Source: an uncultured Schlesneria sp.
GTDB lineage: Bacteria; Planctomycetota; Planctomycetia; Planctomycetales; Planctomycetaceae
Direction of reading: 5' to 3'
Assembly (NCBI GenBank): GCA_903858935.1
Contig: CAIOKO010000155.1
Coordinates: 1 to 64,000 of the forward strand
Length of the DNA: 64,000 nucleotides
The notes beneath the pieces are model-generated. The model searched no databases. It saw nothing but the letters and a program-made list of their open reading frames with translations, and was not told the origin of the DNA. Positions 28,012 through 37,298 of this stretch are shown piece after piece (the first letter of the stretch is position 1; every line of letters starts with the position of its first letter). A program made the position numbers and the translations under genes.

Positions 28012-28575
28012 ATGAGCTCAGGGAATACTTCGAGATCCGGTTTGCGCCGACCTCAATGTGACGTTCAAATTCGCTGGATGATCCGTCGGGATATGCCCGA
28101 GGTTCTGGATATCGAGCGACTCAGTTTTGAGTTTGCCTGGACGGAAGAGGACTTTCTTTGCTGTTTGCGCCAGCGCAATTGCATTGGAATGGTTGCTGAG
28201 CGTCAAGAACGCATAGTCGGTTTTATGATTTATGAGTTGTTGAAATCTCAACTTCACGTATTGAATTTCGCGGTTGCTCCGTGGTCGCGTCGTCAAGGCG
28301 TCGGTCGCCAGATGGTCGAAAAACTCGTGAACAAACTGTCACAGCAGCGCCGAGAGGAAATCACGCTTGAGGTTCGCGAAACGAACCTTGCCGCTCAGCT
28401 CTTTTTCAAGCACCAAGGTCTGGCTGCCAGTTCGGTCCTTCGAGGCCACTACGAAGACACTGACGAAGACGCTTATGTGATGTCGTATAATCTCTATCCT
28501 TGTGATGAGCAGATCATTCCATTTGCATCGCGTAAAAAAGTCAATGGGCCTGACTCCGACGCCGAAGCCGCGTGA
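28012..28575 (+). CDS. rimI: Ribosomal protein S18 N-acetyltransferase-like GNAT protein
   Basis: GNAT-fold acetyltransferase most like RimI, which acetylates the N-terminal alanine of ribosomal protein S18. 187 residues, longer than the usual 148-160 because of both tails. Typical RimI features are DMPEVLDIERLSFEFAWTEE near the start and the acetyl-CoA loop VAPWSRRQGVGRQMVEKL. Next come EVRETNLAAQLFFKHQGLAA, then YEDTDEDAYVMS. The ATG at 28012 has an AAGGAGG site five bases upstream, which rules out the upstream in-frame ATG at 27973. The last 25 residues are polar. No other translation gene is adjacent. Confidence 0.88.
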   Translation: MSSGNTSRSGLRRPQCDVQIRWMIRRDMPEVLDIERLSFEFAWTEEDFLCCLRQRNCIGMVAERQERIVGFMIYELLKSQLHVLNFAVAPWSRRQGVGRQMVEKLVNKLSQQRREEITLEVRETNLAAQLFFKHQGLAASSVLRGHYEDTDEDAYVMSYNLYPCDEQIIPFASRKKVNGPDSDAEAA

Positions 28576-28751
28576 CCCTTTAACAAGATCAAGACGGTTC
28601 ACTTGTCGCTCCAATCGATCCTGGAGCACTCGTTGTTATTTAATAAGGCCCGGCGAGCGAAGGCGAACGTCAGCGGAACGCAACGTCGACGAACGTGTGA
28701 CAGCGCACCAGGCTTTTACGCCGAGCACGGCATTTGGTCTGTCAGCACGCT

Positions 28752-29774
28752 TCACTTGCCGCACGGCAGTAACCCCATCGTTTCAGGGAAGCCCGCCATC
28801 AGGTTGAGATTCTGAATCGCAACTCCGGATGCCCCTTTGATCAGGTTGTCGAGGCACGCGATGATGACAATTCGCCCTTTGACGACCCGAACGGTGATGT
28901 CGCAAAAGTTCGTGTAGGTGCAGTCCTTCGTTGCGGGCAAATGGTCAACAACTCGAATAAACGGCTTGCCCTCGTAGAACCGGCGGTATTCGTCCAGCAA
29001 TTCTTCCTGAGTGACCGATCGAGTCGGTTTGGCGTAGATCGTTGCGAGGATTCCGCGGTCCATTGGCACCAAATGTGGCGTGAATAGAACTTCAACACTT
29101 TTCCCGGAAGCGGTCGTAAGAACCTGTTCGATTTCGGGCATGTGTCGATGGGTTCCGACGCTATAAGCCGAAAAGTTTTCGTTACATTCAGCGAACAAGG
29201 TATTCAATTTCGGTGTTCGTCCGGCGCCACTAACGCCACTTTTGGCGTCGATAATGATCCCTGTCGGCTCAACAAGTCCACCACAAATTGCCGGTGCTAA
29301 AGCGAGAATGGAAGTACTCGTATAGCATCCGGGGTTTGCTACGAGATTCGCTGGTTTAATCCGATCAGCGAACAATTCTGGCAGTCCATAAGGAGTGGAT
29401 GCCAGCCGAGTCGGATCCGTATGAACATGTCCGTACCACTGGGCGTAGACATCTGGATCAGTCAAACGATAGTCGGCACTCAAGTCAATCACTCGACAAC
29501 CTGCGGCCAGATATTCTGGAACGACCGCCATACTGGCGACATGCGGCAATGCGCAGAAGACATATTGAGCTCGTTTGGCAACTTCCGACGGTTTCAAGTC
29601 TTCGCAATGAATATCGATCCGGCCCGTCAGGCTGGGGTGGACGGTTGAAACGTGTGGAGCCCCCTCCTGTCGAGACGTCAGGGCCGTGAGTTTTACTTTT
29701 GGGTGATTCACGATGATCCGAATCAGTTCGAGAGCCGTATAACCTGTTGCTCCCAGGATGCCGACATTGATCAT
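28752..29774 (-). CDS. argC: N-acetyl-gamma-glutamyl-phosphate reductase
   Basis: NADPH-dependent reductase of arginine synthesis, converting N-acetylglutamyl phosphate to the semialdehyde. 340 residues, the usual type-1 length. The cofactor motif [16 protein letters not shown] is at the N-terminus. The catalytic Cys is in [18 protein letters not shown] near residue 148. [20 protein letters not shown] and [15 protein letters not shown] are conserved family blocks. ATG at 29774. It stands alone, with no other arg gene nearby, and the flanking intergenic regions hold no recognised regulatory site. Confidence 0.97.
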   Translation of the reverse strand: MINVGILGATGYTALELIRIIVNHPKVKLTALTSRQEGAPHVSTVHPSLTGRIDIHCEDLKPSEVAKRAQYVFCALPHVASMAVVPEYLAAGCRVIDLSADYRLTDPDVYAQWYGHVHTDPTRLASTPYGLPELFADRIKPANLVANPGCYTSTSILALAPAICGGLVEPTGIIIDAKSGVSGAGRTPKLNTLFAECNENFSAYSVGTHRHMPEIEQVLTTASGKSVEVLFTPHLVPMDRGILATIYAKPTRSVTQEELLDEYRRFYEGKPFIRVVDHLPATKDCTYTNFCDITVRVVKGRIVIIACLDNLIKGASGVAIQNLNLMAGFPETMGLLPCGK

Positions 29775-29952
29775 TTTAATCGAATTCTTTCTTGCGAATG
29801 GTCAAGGTTGATGCCTCGCAAGTATTGTTGCGGACGCCATTGTTTCAAACAAGGTTAGACAGTCGGTCGACGATGTCGAGTCTGTTTGAGGTGAGGATAC
29901 TTTCGCTCCACCCAAAAGCATCGTCGCCGGTTTTTTTTAAATCGGCTGATTC

Positions 29953-31101
29953 TCATCGCTTTTTCGGCTTCAGTTTCACGGTCAAATGATCAATTTGAAA
30001 CTCCAGGCCAGCCGGATCAAACAGGAGTTTAAAAAACTCTTTTGCAGATGCTTTTTTTACGTCGATCTGAACCTTTTGTTCGAGATCAACACCCGCCTCG
30101 TTCAGTTCGTCAGAGTCGTAATCAAAGTTGATCGCCGATTCCTCGAGTTTCTTGAGCAATGTACTGAGGGGGACTCGTTCGGCTTTCAATGTGAATAACT
30201 GCTTTTGCAGCGGCTGTGGCGGTTCGATTTTGATCGGACTGTTCACACGGTCGCCACGCAGGAAGGCGGCGACCGCTTCGTGTTCTTCCAGTAGCCCTTT
30301 GACCGAGATTTCGGTTTTCCATACTTCGGCTTCCAGTTGTGGGAAGCGTTCACGAACCTCGTTGATGACATCAGATGGTTTTTGCTTCGAATGATGCTTC
30401 CGCTCCAGCGCGACAACATCAGGGATCGGAATCAGTTCGATCGCCGCCCCTTTATCGATCCAGCGAAAAGTAAGGTCGAATTGAATCAGGACAACGGATA
30501 CTGCTTCGACGATTGTAACGTCAGGCAAGACCATGCCTGCCCATAAATCGTACGGGATGAGTTGGCCATTTGAGATGCTTACGGGAACCTGTTGAGCGAA
30601 CTTCTCCAGAATCTCGAGCGGTGAATCCAAGTCCTTAGATTCGAATGTTTTCCGTTGCAGCAATTCCGATCGCCGCGACTTGGGGACGGAGAATTCTTTT
30701 GACTGCAAATCGAGTTCTCGAAGCTCAATCAGAGTTCTCAGGCGTTTCGTCGCTGATTTAGGTCCCAGAAAAACGATGTTTTCAGGTATCGTTGCGTCGC
30801 CGTTGACTTGCCGCGCAATTCCCGTCAGGCCTGTTCTCAGCGAGACATTATTCACATCGATTGGAGCCTCGACAGACGGGTCCAGTCGTCGATCAAGTAT
30901 GATGGAGATACGCCGGTCTGCTGCAACTTCTTTCAAAAGTTGCCGAAATTCAATGCTCGACCAACTTCCTGAGAACGGACGATCCAATTCCTGGCGAAAA
31001 TTCGTGTCGGTCAACCAATTTGTTGATCCATTTTCTTTCGACAAGGGTTCAATCTGGTTGAGCGATCCAACAACGAGCATAATGGCAATAGGAGCAAACA
31101 C
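29953..31101 (-). CDS. Exported protein with secretin N-terminal (STN)-like domains
   Basis: About 382 residues. The start is probably GTG at 31101, eight bases after GGAG on the coding strand, giving MFAPIAIMLVVGSLNQ, a signal-peptide-like N-terminus. Two segments resemble STN/secretin short domains: LKEVAADRRISIILDRRLD... at about residues 55-100, and TLLKKLEESAINFDYDSDEL... at about 305-375, each a helix followed by strand pairs. A middle region (VPVSISNGQLIPYDLWAGMV) may be a third. The C-terminus ends in basic residues. No secretin pore domain follows, so it is not a complete secretin. Divergent from the Hsp70-like gene at 31362. Function unknown. Confidence 0.72.
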   Translation of the reverse strand: MFAPIAIMLVVGSLNQIEPLSKENGSTNWLTDTNFRQELDRPFSGSWSSIEFRQLLKEVAADRRISIILDRRLDPSVEAPIDVNNVSLRTGLTGIARQVNGDATIPENIVFLGPKSATKRLRTLIELRELDLQSKEFSVPKSRRSELLQRKTFESKDLDSPLEILEKFAQQVPVSISNGQLIPYDLWAGMVLPDVTIVEAVSVVLIQFDLTFRWIDKGAAIELIPIPDVVALERKHHSKQKPSDVINEVRERFPQLEAEVWKTEISVKGLLEEHEAVAAFLRGDRVNSPIKIEPPQPLQKQLFTLKAERVPLSTLLKKLEESAINFDYDSDELNEAGVDLEQKVQIDVKKASAKEFFKLLFDPAGLEFQIDHLTVKLKPKKR

Positions 31102-31361
31102 GTGCAAATCTCCGTCGCTTCAATTCGATAAAAATCCCGCGTAGCGAATGCTAAATGCCAATGTTACCATGATATCGCATCAATTCTCCGTCTGTTCATC
31201 AAAATCGGAGTCCTGAAATCGGGTCACTTCGGGATTTGTGGCATCTGATCACGGATCGATCAACTCTTTTACAACTAACAACACAGCCGATGGTTTAATC
31301 GCTTCGTGAACTGCTGAAAAACTTTGACGAATTTCCCCTTGATAAGAAGAGCCGCCACATC

Positions 31362-33530
31362 ATGCTTCCGACACACGCCGTCGGCATCGACTTGGGAACG
31401 ACTTATTCCTGTATTGCCTACTTGAATGAGCACGGCGAACCGATTTCGATTCCAAACAAAGATGGTGAACTTTCGACCCCGTCCGCCGTGTTGTTCGACG
31501 GTAACGATGTCATCGTCGGTACCGAGGCGATGCGGAATTCGATCCGACATTCCGATCGAGTTGTCGTCCACGCCAAACGCTACATGGGCAGCCCATCTCA
31601 TCGCTGGAAGATCGCAGGCAAAAGTTATTCTCCGGTCGACATCAGTACGTATATTCTGAAATCAATGCTTGATTCGGCGCGGGAAAAGATCGGCCCCGTC
31701 ACGAGTGCCGTCATCACCGTTCCCGCCCAGTTCAGTGACGTTCAGCGTCAGGCCACCGCAGAAGCTGGTAAGCGAGCCGGTCTGACGAATGTCGATATTA
31801 TCAATGAACCTGTTGCAGCGGCGTTATGTTTCGTGCTGGGAACCGAAGGGATCTGGTTTACGGAACTTGCTACAACACAAACAGTCATGGTTGTCGACCT
31901 CGGTGGTGGCACGTTCGATCTGTCGCTGGTCAAATATCAAAAGAACGAAGTCAGTGTGCTGGCCAGCGGTGGCGATCTTCATCTCGGAGGGCTCGACTGG
32001 AATAAGGCTCTCGAAGTTGCCATCGGAAAACAGTTTCAGAAGGAGTTTGGTATCGATCCGATGAAGGATCGAGAGAGCGCACAGGCACTTTCTCTGGAAG
32101 CAGAGCAGACAAAACGAAGCCTGTCGGTACGTCCGAAAGCCGCCTTAACGGTTGCTGCGGGGGGGCAGCGCAAGACATATCAGGTCGAAGTAGAACAATT
32201 CGAACGACTCACGAAAGATCTTGTCGATCGCATGGAAAAGCTGACTCTTGGCTTGTTGGAAGAACGTAAGATGGGGTGGGCTAAGGTCGACGTCGTTTTG
32301 ACGACGGGTGGATCTTCGCGAATGCCAATGGTCCGCTCGATGCTCAAACGATTAAGCGGTCGAACACTCAATACCTCACTTTCGCCTGATCAATCGATCG
32401 CTCACGGAGCGACCTATTATTCCGGGATGCTGCTGACCAACAGCACGTTTGCCAAGTCGATCCTCAATCCAACTGCGGCCGCTCGACTGGCCCAATTCAA
32501 ACAAAAAAGTACTAATGCCCGAGGTTTCGGTATCCTCATTCGAGATCACGACACAGGCATGCGTATCCCCCACTATATTCTGCCTCCCCATACTCAACTG
32601 CCGACGTCGGTCTCGCAGATTTATGGAACCGTCAAAGACAATCAGCGACGAGTACATCTGCGAATTGTGGAAAGTGGTACCGCAGCAGACGCCGCTTATG
32701 TCGAACTTGGAACGTGCATCATTGAGCCGTTGCCGGAGAACTTGCCGGAAGGGACTGAGATCGAAGTGACAATTACTTACGATGAACAGGCTCGAGTTCA
32801 TGTCGGGGCCAAAGTGCTGGCGACCGGGCAGGAAACTCAAACAGAAATTATTCGCCCCGAAAACCTCGTTGTCAGTGCACTGAACGAAGAACTCGAAGTC
32901 GCCGATGTTAAGGTCAAGTCAGATCTCGCGATGGGGCCGACCCCGTCTGATACTGTTACCGCGCCGCCTGTCTTAGCCGCCCAGCCCAAGGCGACCATCA
33001 AGCCGATCGCACCCACGAATTCCAGCTTGGCAGCGAAATCTGGAATTCTAAGCTTGTCGAGTATTGAGAATTCAATTCAGCCGATCCCGCTCTGCAATCA
33101 GTGTGGCGAGCCGATTGATTCAAAGGGAAAATGTGCGAGTTGTGATTCCAAGTCAAGTTCTGCAAAGCCTGCAACAAAACCGGGGGCTCCTGGTCGGACA
33201 GCAACCGGTACGACCAAGATCGCTTCGAGTAGCTCCATCAAGTCAGCACCATTGCCAGCAATTCCCAAGAAGTCTTCGACTTCCGAAAGTTTATTATACG
33301 ACGAAGATTCGATCATTGAATTGCTGGATGAGCCTGAAGGCCCCGACAAACCTCAGTTAAAGCAAGCCGCTCCTTCCACGACACCGCCGGTGAAAGCCAA
33401 AATCAAGCCTCCACCGATTCCTTCCAAGGGTGCGTCACAAGTCAAGCTTGTCCCTGGAAAGCCGTTGGAATCATCTCGGTCAGAACCGGAAGACGATAGT
33501 GCATTCTGGGAAGCGATTGGACAGGATTAA
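31362..33530 (+). CDS. Hsp70-family protein with C-terminal zinc ribbon
   Basis: A 722-residue divergent Hsp70. The ATPase domain (about residues 1-375) is complete: [40 protein letters not shown] and LTTGGSSRMPMVRSML. A beta-type substrate domain follows (about residues 395-510). The alpha-helical lid of DnaK is missing. In its place is a 200-residue Pro/Ser/Thr/Lys-rich, probably disordered tail. The tail contains one putative zinc ribbon, Cys578/Cys581 and Cys591/Cys594, and it ends with acidic EDDSAFWEAIGQD. No J-protein or nucleotide exchange factor is nearby. It is divergent from an STN-like exported protein gene and convergent with a DUF1501 gene. A specialised client or regulatory role is inference. 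Confidence 0.9.
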   Translation: MLPTHAVGIDLGTTYSCIAYLNEHGEPISIPNKDGELSTPSAVLFDGNDVIVGTEAMRNSIRHSDRVVVHAKRYMGSPSHRWKIAGKSYSPVDISTYILKSMLDSAREKIGPVTSAVITVPAQFSDVQRQATAEAGKRAGLTNVDIINEPVAAALCFVLGTEGIWFTELATTQTVMVVDLGGGTFDLSLVKYQKNEVSVLASGGDLHLGGLDWNKALEVAIGKQFQKEFGIDPMKDRESAQALSLEAEQTKRSLSVRPKAALTVAAGGQRKTYQVEVEQFERLTKDLVDRMEKLTLGLLEERKMGWAKVDVVLTTGGSSRMPMVRSMLKRLSGRTLNTSLSPDQSIAHGATYYSGMLLTNSTFAKSILNPTAAARLAQFKQKSTNARGFGILIRDHDTGMRIPHYILPPHTQLPTSVSQIYGTVKDNQRRVHLRIVESGTAADAAYVELGTCIIEPLPENLPEGTEIEVTITYDEQARVHVGAKVLATGQETQTEIIRPENLVVSALNEELEVADVKVKSDLAMGPTPSDTVTAPPVLAAQPKATIKPIAPTNSSLAAKSGILSLSSIENSIQPIPLCNQCGEPIDSKGKCASCDSKSSSAKPATKPGAPGRTATGTTKIASSSSIKSAPLPAIPKKSSTSESLLYDEDSIIELLDEPEGPDKPQLKQAAPSTTPPVKAKIKPPPIPSKGASQVKLVPGKPLESSRSEPEDDSAFWEAIGQD

Positions 33531-33548
33531 TCAGTTCGAAAAAAACTG

Positions 33549-35030
33549 TCACGCGAGGATTTCATGGATGACGTGACCATGAACATCCGTCAGTCGTCGG
33601 TCGATGCCGTTATTACGGAACGTCAGCTTCGTATGGTCAATGCCAAGAAGTTGAAGCATCGTCGCGTGGATGTCATAGACTTGCGTCGGATTGGCTCGGT
33701 CGAGCGGTTTGTAACCCCACTCGTCACTAAGACCGTAAGTTGTTCCACCCCGAATTCCACCGCCTGCCAGCCAGTTCGTAAAGACGAACGGATTGTGGTC
33801 GCGTCCTTTTCCCCCTTGAGCGCATGGCATACGACCAAACTCGGTCGTCCAATGGATGATCGTGTCTTCGAGCATGCCACGTTGCTTCAGGTCGGCGATC
33901 AGTGCCGCAGCACCACGCGACATTCCCAGTGCAAGTGGACCATGATCGCGAGGGATATCTTCGTGTGAGTCCCAGTTTCGGCGAGGAAATCCGTTATCAC
34001 ATCCTGACCAGATTTGAACGAATCGCACGCCGCGTTCCAACAGTCGCCGCGCGATCAGGCATTTCCGACCGAAAATGTCGGTCTCTTCTTCCGCGTTGAT
34101 TTCCTTGGGAAATTCGCCCAGTCCATGATCGAGTCCGTACATTTTGAGGATGTGTTTCGGTTCACCGGAAATGTCCAGTGCATCGGGCGCAGCCAACTGC
34201 ATACGCGCGGCGAGTTCGTAGGACTTAATTCGTGCTTCGAGTCTGCTGTCTCCCGGTCGCGTTTGTGCATGTCGACGATTCAACCGGTTCATCACGTCCA
34301 GTCCGGCGGCGTCTGAGGCTTTTGTCACGAGTCCTTCGCGAGACGGAAACAGGTCTTCGATCGGGTTAGCAGCACCGGGACGAATGAGTGTTCCCTGGTG
34401 ACGAGCCGGCAGAAATGCAGAATCCCAGTTCTTCTGGCCGTTCGAAGGGAAGCCTCGGTGATCGGGCATCACGATAAATGTGGGAAGGTTGTCATTCATA
34501 CTCCCCAAGCCATAGCTGACCCACGCTCCCATTCCGGGGAAACCAGGCATTTGAAAGCCCGTGGCTTGCAGCAACGTGGCTGAGCTATGGACTCCCGTTT
34601 TGCCGACAAGATTGTGAATAAAAGCCATTTCGTCGACCACGGTTCCTAACGGAGCGCTGATTTCCGAAAGCTGTTTTCCACATTGACCGTACGATTGCCA
34701 TTTCCAGGGTGAGGCGAACGTCGCACCATGGCCGTTCTGGAACAGTTCCACTTTCTCACCGGGGTCCCACGGTTGGCCATCCCGTTTGGTAAGTTCCGGC
34801 TTATGGTCGTACAGGTCGATATGACTGGCGGCACCGGCCATAAAAAGCTGGACTACACGAGTCGCCTTAGGTGGTACGTGCAGAAACTCCAGCACGCCAT
34901 CGTGATTTTGATGACCGATCGCCGACGATTCTGCTCTTGTCAGTGAATCGTCGCGCCCGAGCAAACTGGCCAACGCCAGACCGCCCAAACCTCCACCGTA
35001 ATGCCACAGCAGGTCGCGGCGAGATAGCAT
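33549..35030 (-). CDS. DUF1501 family Tat-exported protein (2)
   Basis: A second DUF1501 protein, 493 residues from the ATG at 35030. The twin-arginine signal is SRRDLLWHYGGGLGGLALAS. Family blocks are [53 protein letters not shown] and GRDHNPFVFTNWLAGGGIRG. The ending [14 protein letters not shown] nearly repeats that of the copy at 19916, so these two belong to the same subgroup and the copy at 62217 to another. An upstream start at 35123 would place 31 unrelated residues before the signal and is rejected. No DUF1549/DUF1553 partner is adjacent. Confidence 0.92.
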   Translation of the reverse strand: MLSRRDLLWHYGGGLGGLALASLLGRDDSLTRAESSAIGHQNHDGVLEFLHVPPKATRVVQLFMAGAASHIDLYDHKPELTKRDGQPWDPGEKVELFQNGHGATFASPWKWQSYGQCGKQLSEISAPLGTVVDEMAFIHNLVGKTGVHSSATLLQATGFQMPGFPGMGAWVSYGLGSMNDNLPTFIVMPDHRGFPSNGQKNWDSAFLPARHQGTLIRPGAANPIEDLFPSREGLVTKASDAAGLDVMNRLNRRHAQTRPGDSRLEARIKSYELAARMQLAAPDALDISGEPKHILKMYGLDHGLGEFPKEINAEEETDIFGRKCLIARRLLERGVRFVQIWSGCDNGFPRRNWDSHEDIPRDHGPLALGMSRGAAALIADLKQRGMLEDTIIHWTTEFGRMPCAQGGKGRDHNPFVFTNWLAGGGIRGGTTYGLSDEWGYKPLDRANPTQVYDIHATMLQLLGIDHTKLTFRNNGIDRRLTDVHGHVIHEILA

Positions 35031-35257
35031 GGTGTGACCAATCACAAAATTGAAAATTGCGAACGACCGTAGTGTGGGCTTCAGCCCGTGCAAAAGAGAT
35101 CTTTGCGGGCATGAAACCGACACGAAAAACCGAAAGCCGCAAGGTGTGCGGGCAGTCAGCCTGCAAGATCAATGACTTAGAATATAAGATCCCGCCATCG
35201 GATATGCGAGGTAGAGCAATGCGATGACAACCCCTGAGTCAGCATCGATTGTAAGTG

Positions 35258-36514
35258 TCATTTTTCGGAGCGGTCTATCGAAACGTCTTGAAGCAGCTTT
35301 TTCAAAATCTCTTCGGTCTGTTCACCCTTGATTCTTTTCACTTCCTCGCCTTTGGAAACAAGAATAAAGCAAGGAATTGATTCGACGTTGTATTGTTGCG
35401 TCAGTTCGCGATCACGATCGACATCGACGACACGAATAGGCAGTCCCTGTTTTTTCAGCCTGGCGATCAAGGGAACCAATCTCTGACAAGGACGGCACCA
35501 GTTGCCTGTGAAATACAAAACTTGGTTCGAGTTCCTCAGGTCGGGTAATTGACCAGTTTCCAGTGGCATTGTTTCATCGGGTTGAGGAACAAATGCTCGT
35601 GGTGGATTGTCCTTCTGTTCGATCAGTTCACTCAGGCGGCGCACTTCGTCTCGCAGTAATTGGACGTCGTTCCGAAGTTGTTTCATTTCTGAAACGTCGC
35701 GTTTTCCCAACTGATTTTTTTTGTTTGGTTTATCTTTTGTTTTTTTGGAACCATTTAGAGCTTCGGAATCTGGCGTTGCCGGGACAACTTTCAGTCGCGG
35801 GATCACTTCTTCGTAGAATTGTTTTCCAATCTGAAGAATCACTCTGGCGTCGTCTTCAGTTGTTGTCGTACCAGTGAGGACGGCAGCGGTGTTGCGAATC
35901 TCAATCACGCGGATCTGAGCCTTTGGCACCGCCGATTTGATTGCCTGATCGATCTCGGATGTGTCGGACTCAACGACAATTTGAAGTTCACATTTTTTAA
36001 ACAATTCAATCTTATCATCGTCGGCTTCGTCGCCGGCGATGTATTGCAAAGTGGCTGTCCCTTTACGGAGCGCGAACAAAAGCAAAGCGTTGCCATCGCC
36101 TCCCGACACTTCAAGCACGGGATCATGAGCGGGAAACAATTGGCGCCATTCGCGATTATCGGGTGTTTTCGAACCCGCCGGGGCGCCAACCTGCTGATTA
36201 TTGAATAACATCCAAGCCACGGTACCAACTTCTGCCGTGTAGGGAAGTTTTAACGTCCATCCTTTCGTGACCTTCATCCGAAAACGCCCCGGTTTTGGTG
36301 CAAATGAAAATATCGAGAATGGCCCATCTGATTGAGTCAGGTCGGTAACATCGACAATTTCCTGACCACTCAATTCTTTTGACTTGGCCGGTTTTTCTCG
36401 TAGCTTCTCGTCGGCGTATGCCGGTAACGAAACTGCAATCTCTGAAAGAGACGCCATCGCAATCAGGCAGATCGCCAAGTGAAATGCGCAAGCCGCTTGG
36501 ATGGGTCTCAACAT
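35258..36514 (-). CDS. Exported protein with coiled coil and C-terminal thioredoxin domain
   Basis: A 418-residue protein. The signal peptide runs to about residue 34 (VSLPAYA). The N-terminal half resembles the secretin-associated pilus-assembly N domain: a beta-rich region (FRMKVTKGWTLKLPYTAEV) and a BON-like segment (AQIRVIEIRNTAAVLTGTTT). A Lys-rich linker and a coiled coil (EMKQLRNDVQLLRDEVRRLS) lead to a thioredoxin-like domain with active site WCRPC in LYFTGNWCRPCQRLVPLIAR. This domain probably supplies thiol exchange in the periplasm. The ATG at 36514 has an AAAGGAG site six bases upstream. Single gene. The mixture of domains is unusual; the substrate is unknown. Confidence 0.82.
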   Translation of the reverse strand: MLRPIQAACAFHLAICLIAMASLSEIAVSLPAYADEKLREKPAKSKELSGQEIVDVTDLTQSDGPFSIFSFAPKPGRFRMKVTKGWTLKLPYTAEVGTVAWMLFNNQQVGAPAGSKTPDNREWRQLFPAHDPVLEVSGGDGNALLLFALRKGTATLQYIAGDEADDDKIELFKKCELQIVVESDTSEIDQAIKSAVPKAQIRVIEIRNTAAVLTGTTTTEDDARVILQIGKQFYEEVIPRLKVVPATPDSEALNGSKKTKDKPNKKNQLGKRDVSEMKQLRNDVQLLRDEVRRLSELIEQKDNPPRAFVPQPDETMPLETGQLPDLRNSNQVLYFTGNWCRPCQRLVPLIARLKKQGLPIRVVDVDRDRELTQQYNVESIPCFILVSKGEEVKRIKGEQTEEILKKLLQDVSIDRSEK

Positions 36515-36731
36515 AAATCGACTCCTTTCGACGCTTATGAACGAGTCACCTGCTTGTGACGTCTAAGAATCCTGACTGGTTAGCCGGCGAAGCTAAGCCA
36601 AAGTCAGCATCATCATTGCGTGGTGATGAGTTTCTGTAAATTGAAAATGGCGAACCAAAATCCGTAGCATGGGTTCGGCCCGTGCGATATTCACTAGTTT
36701 TTCAGAAGTTCTATAAAAGCAGGCGACATTG

Positions 36732-37292
36732 CTATTCGCGATTGTTTCCCGCCAACCACTTTGCCAGTTCCTTCAGGGCGAGTTCATCCATGCCAGAAAC
36801 TAGCTCAAGCCGGTGGACATCATGAACTGCTAGAATGTGGTCCGTGTGAAACACGATATCGTCACCCTGGCTCAGGCCGTGCAGTCGTGCTTCCACCAGA
36901 GGATTATCAACGATCCCTCGAAGGTAACCGCCGCTGTGTTCTGTAATGCGGACCCAGAAATCCTCGCCCCAGCCTCGCGACGGGACGTTTTGTTTTGGAA
37001 GCGGCACCAGTGATGCAGGATGATTGTGTCGAAGAATCGGCTTGGAAAGTTCACCGTGACACGACGGACATGAACACTTCTCAGCAGCATCTTCGTGAAC
37101 TGAAAATCGAGGCGAATCAATCCGAAGTTCGACAAACTGACCGGGGATGATGTGCCTTTTGATCACGTCAGGAGGAATCTGGAAATGTTCGGGGTTCTCA
37201 ATGTGCATGGAGACCCCGTTCACCAACTGATAGTCGTTGGAGAATTTCTGTTCCAGGAGTCGTTGTTGCAGATGTTGATTAAATTCGCTCAT
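36732..37292 (-). CDS. DUF2314-like hypothetical protein with Cys cluster
   Basis: A 186-residue cytosolic protein. The C-terminal half, EDFWVRITEHSGGYLRGIVD... followed by LSQGDDIVFHTDHILAVHD, matches the pattern of DUF2314/YegJ-like domains (a W-V-x-V strand, G-x-V/L-x-N, then G-D-x-V-x-F). The middle has a Cys-x-Cys-x2-Cys group (EKCSCPSCHG) and nearby His residues (RHNHPAS) that might bind a metal. The start ATG at 37292 lies six bases after the stop of the TIGR03067 gene, suggesting one operon. Function unknown. Confidence 0.75.
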   Translation of the reverse strand: MSEFNQHLQQRLLEQKFSNDYQLVNGVSMHIENPEHFQIPPDVIKRHIIPGQFVELRIDSPRFSVHEDAAEKCSCPSCHGELSKPILRHNHPASLVPLPKQNVPSRGWGEDFWVRITEHSGGYLRGIVDNPLVEARLHGLSQGDDIVFHTDHILAVHDVHRLELVSGMDELALKELAKWLAGNNRE

Positions 37293-37298
37293 CAATGA

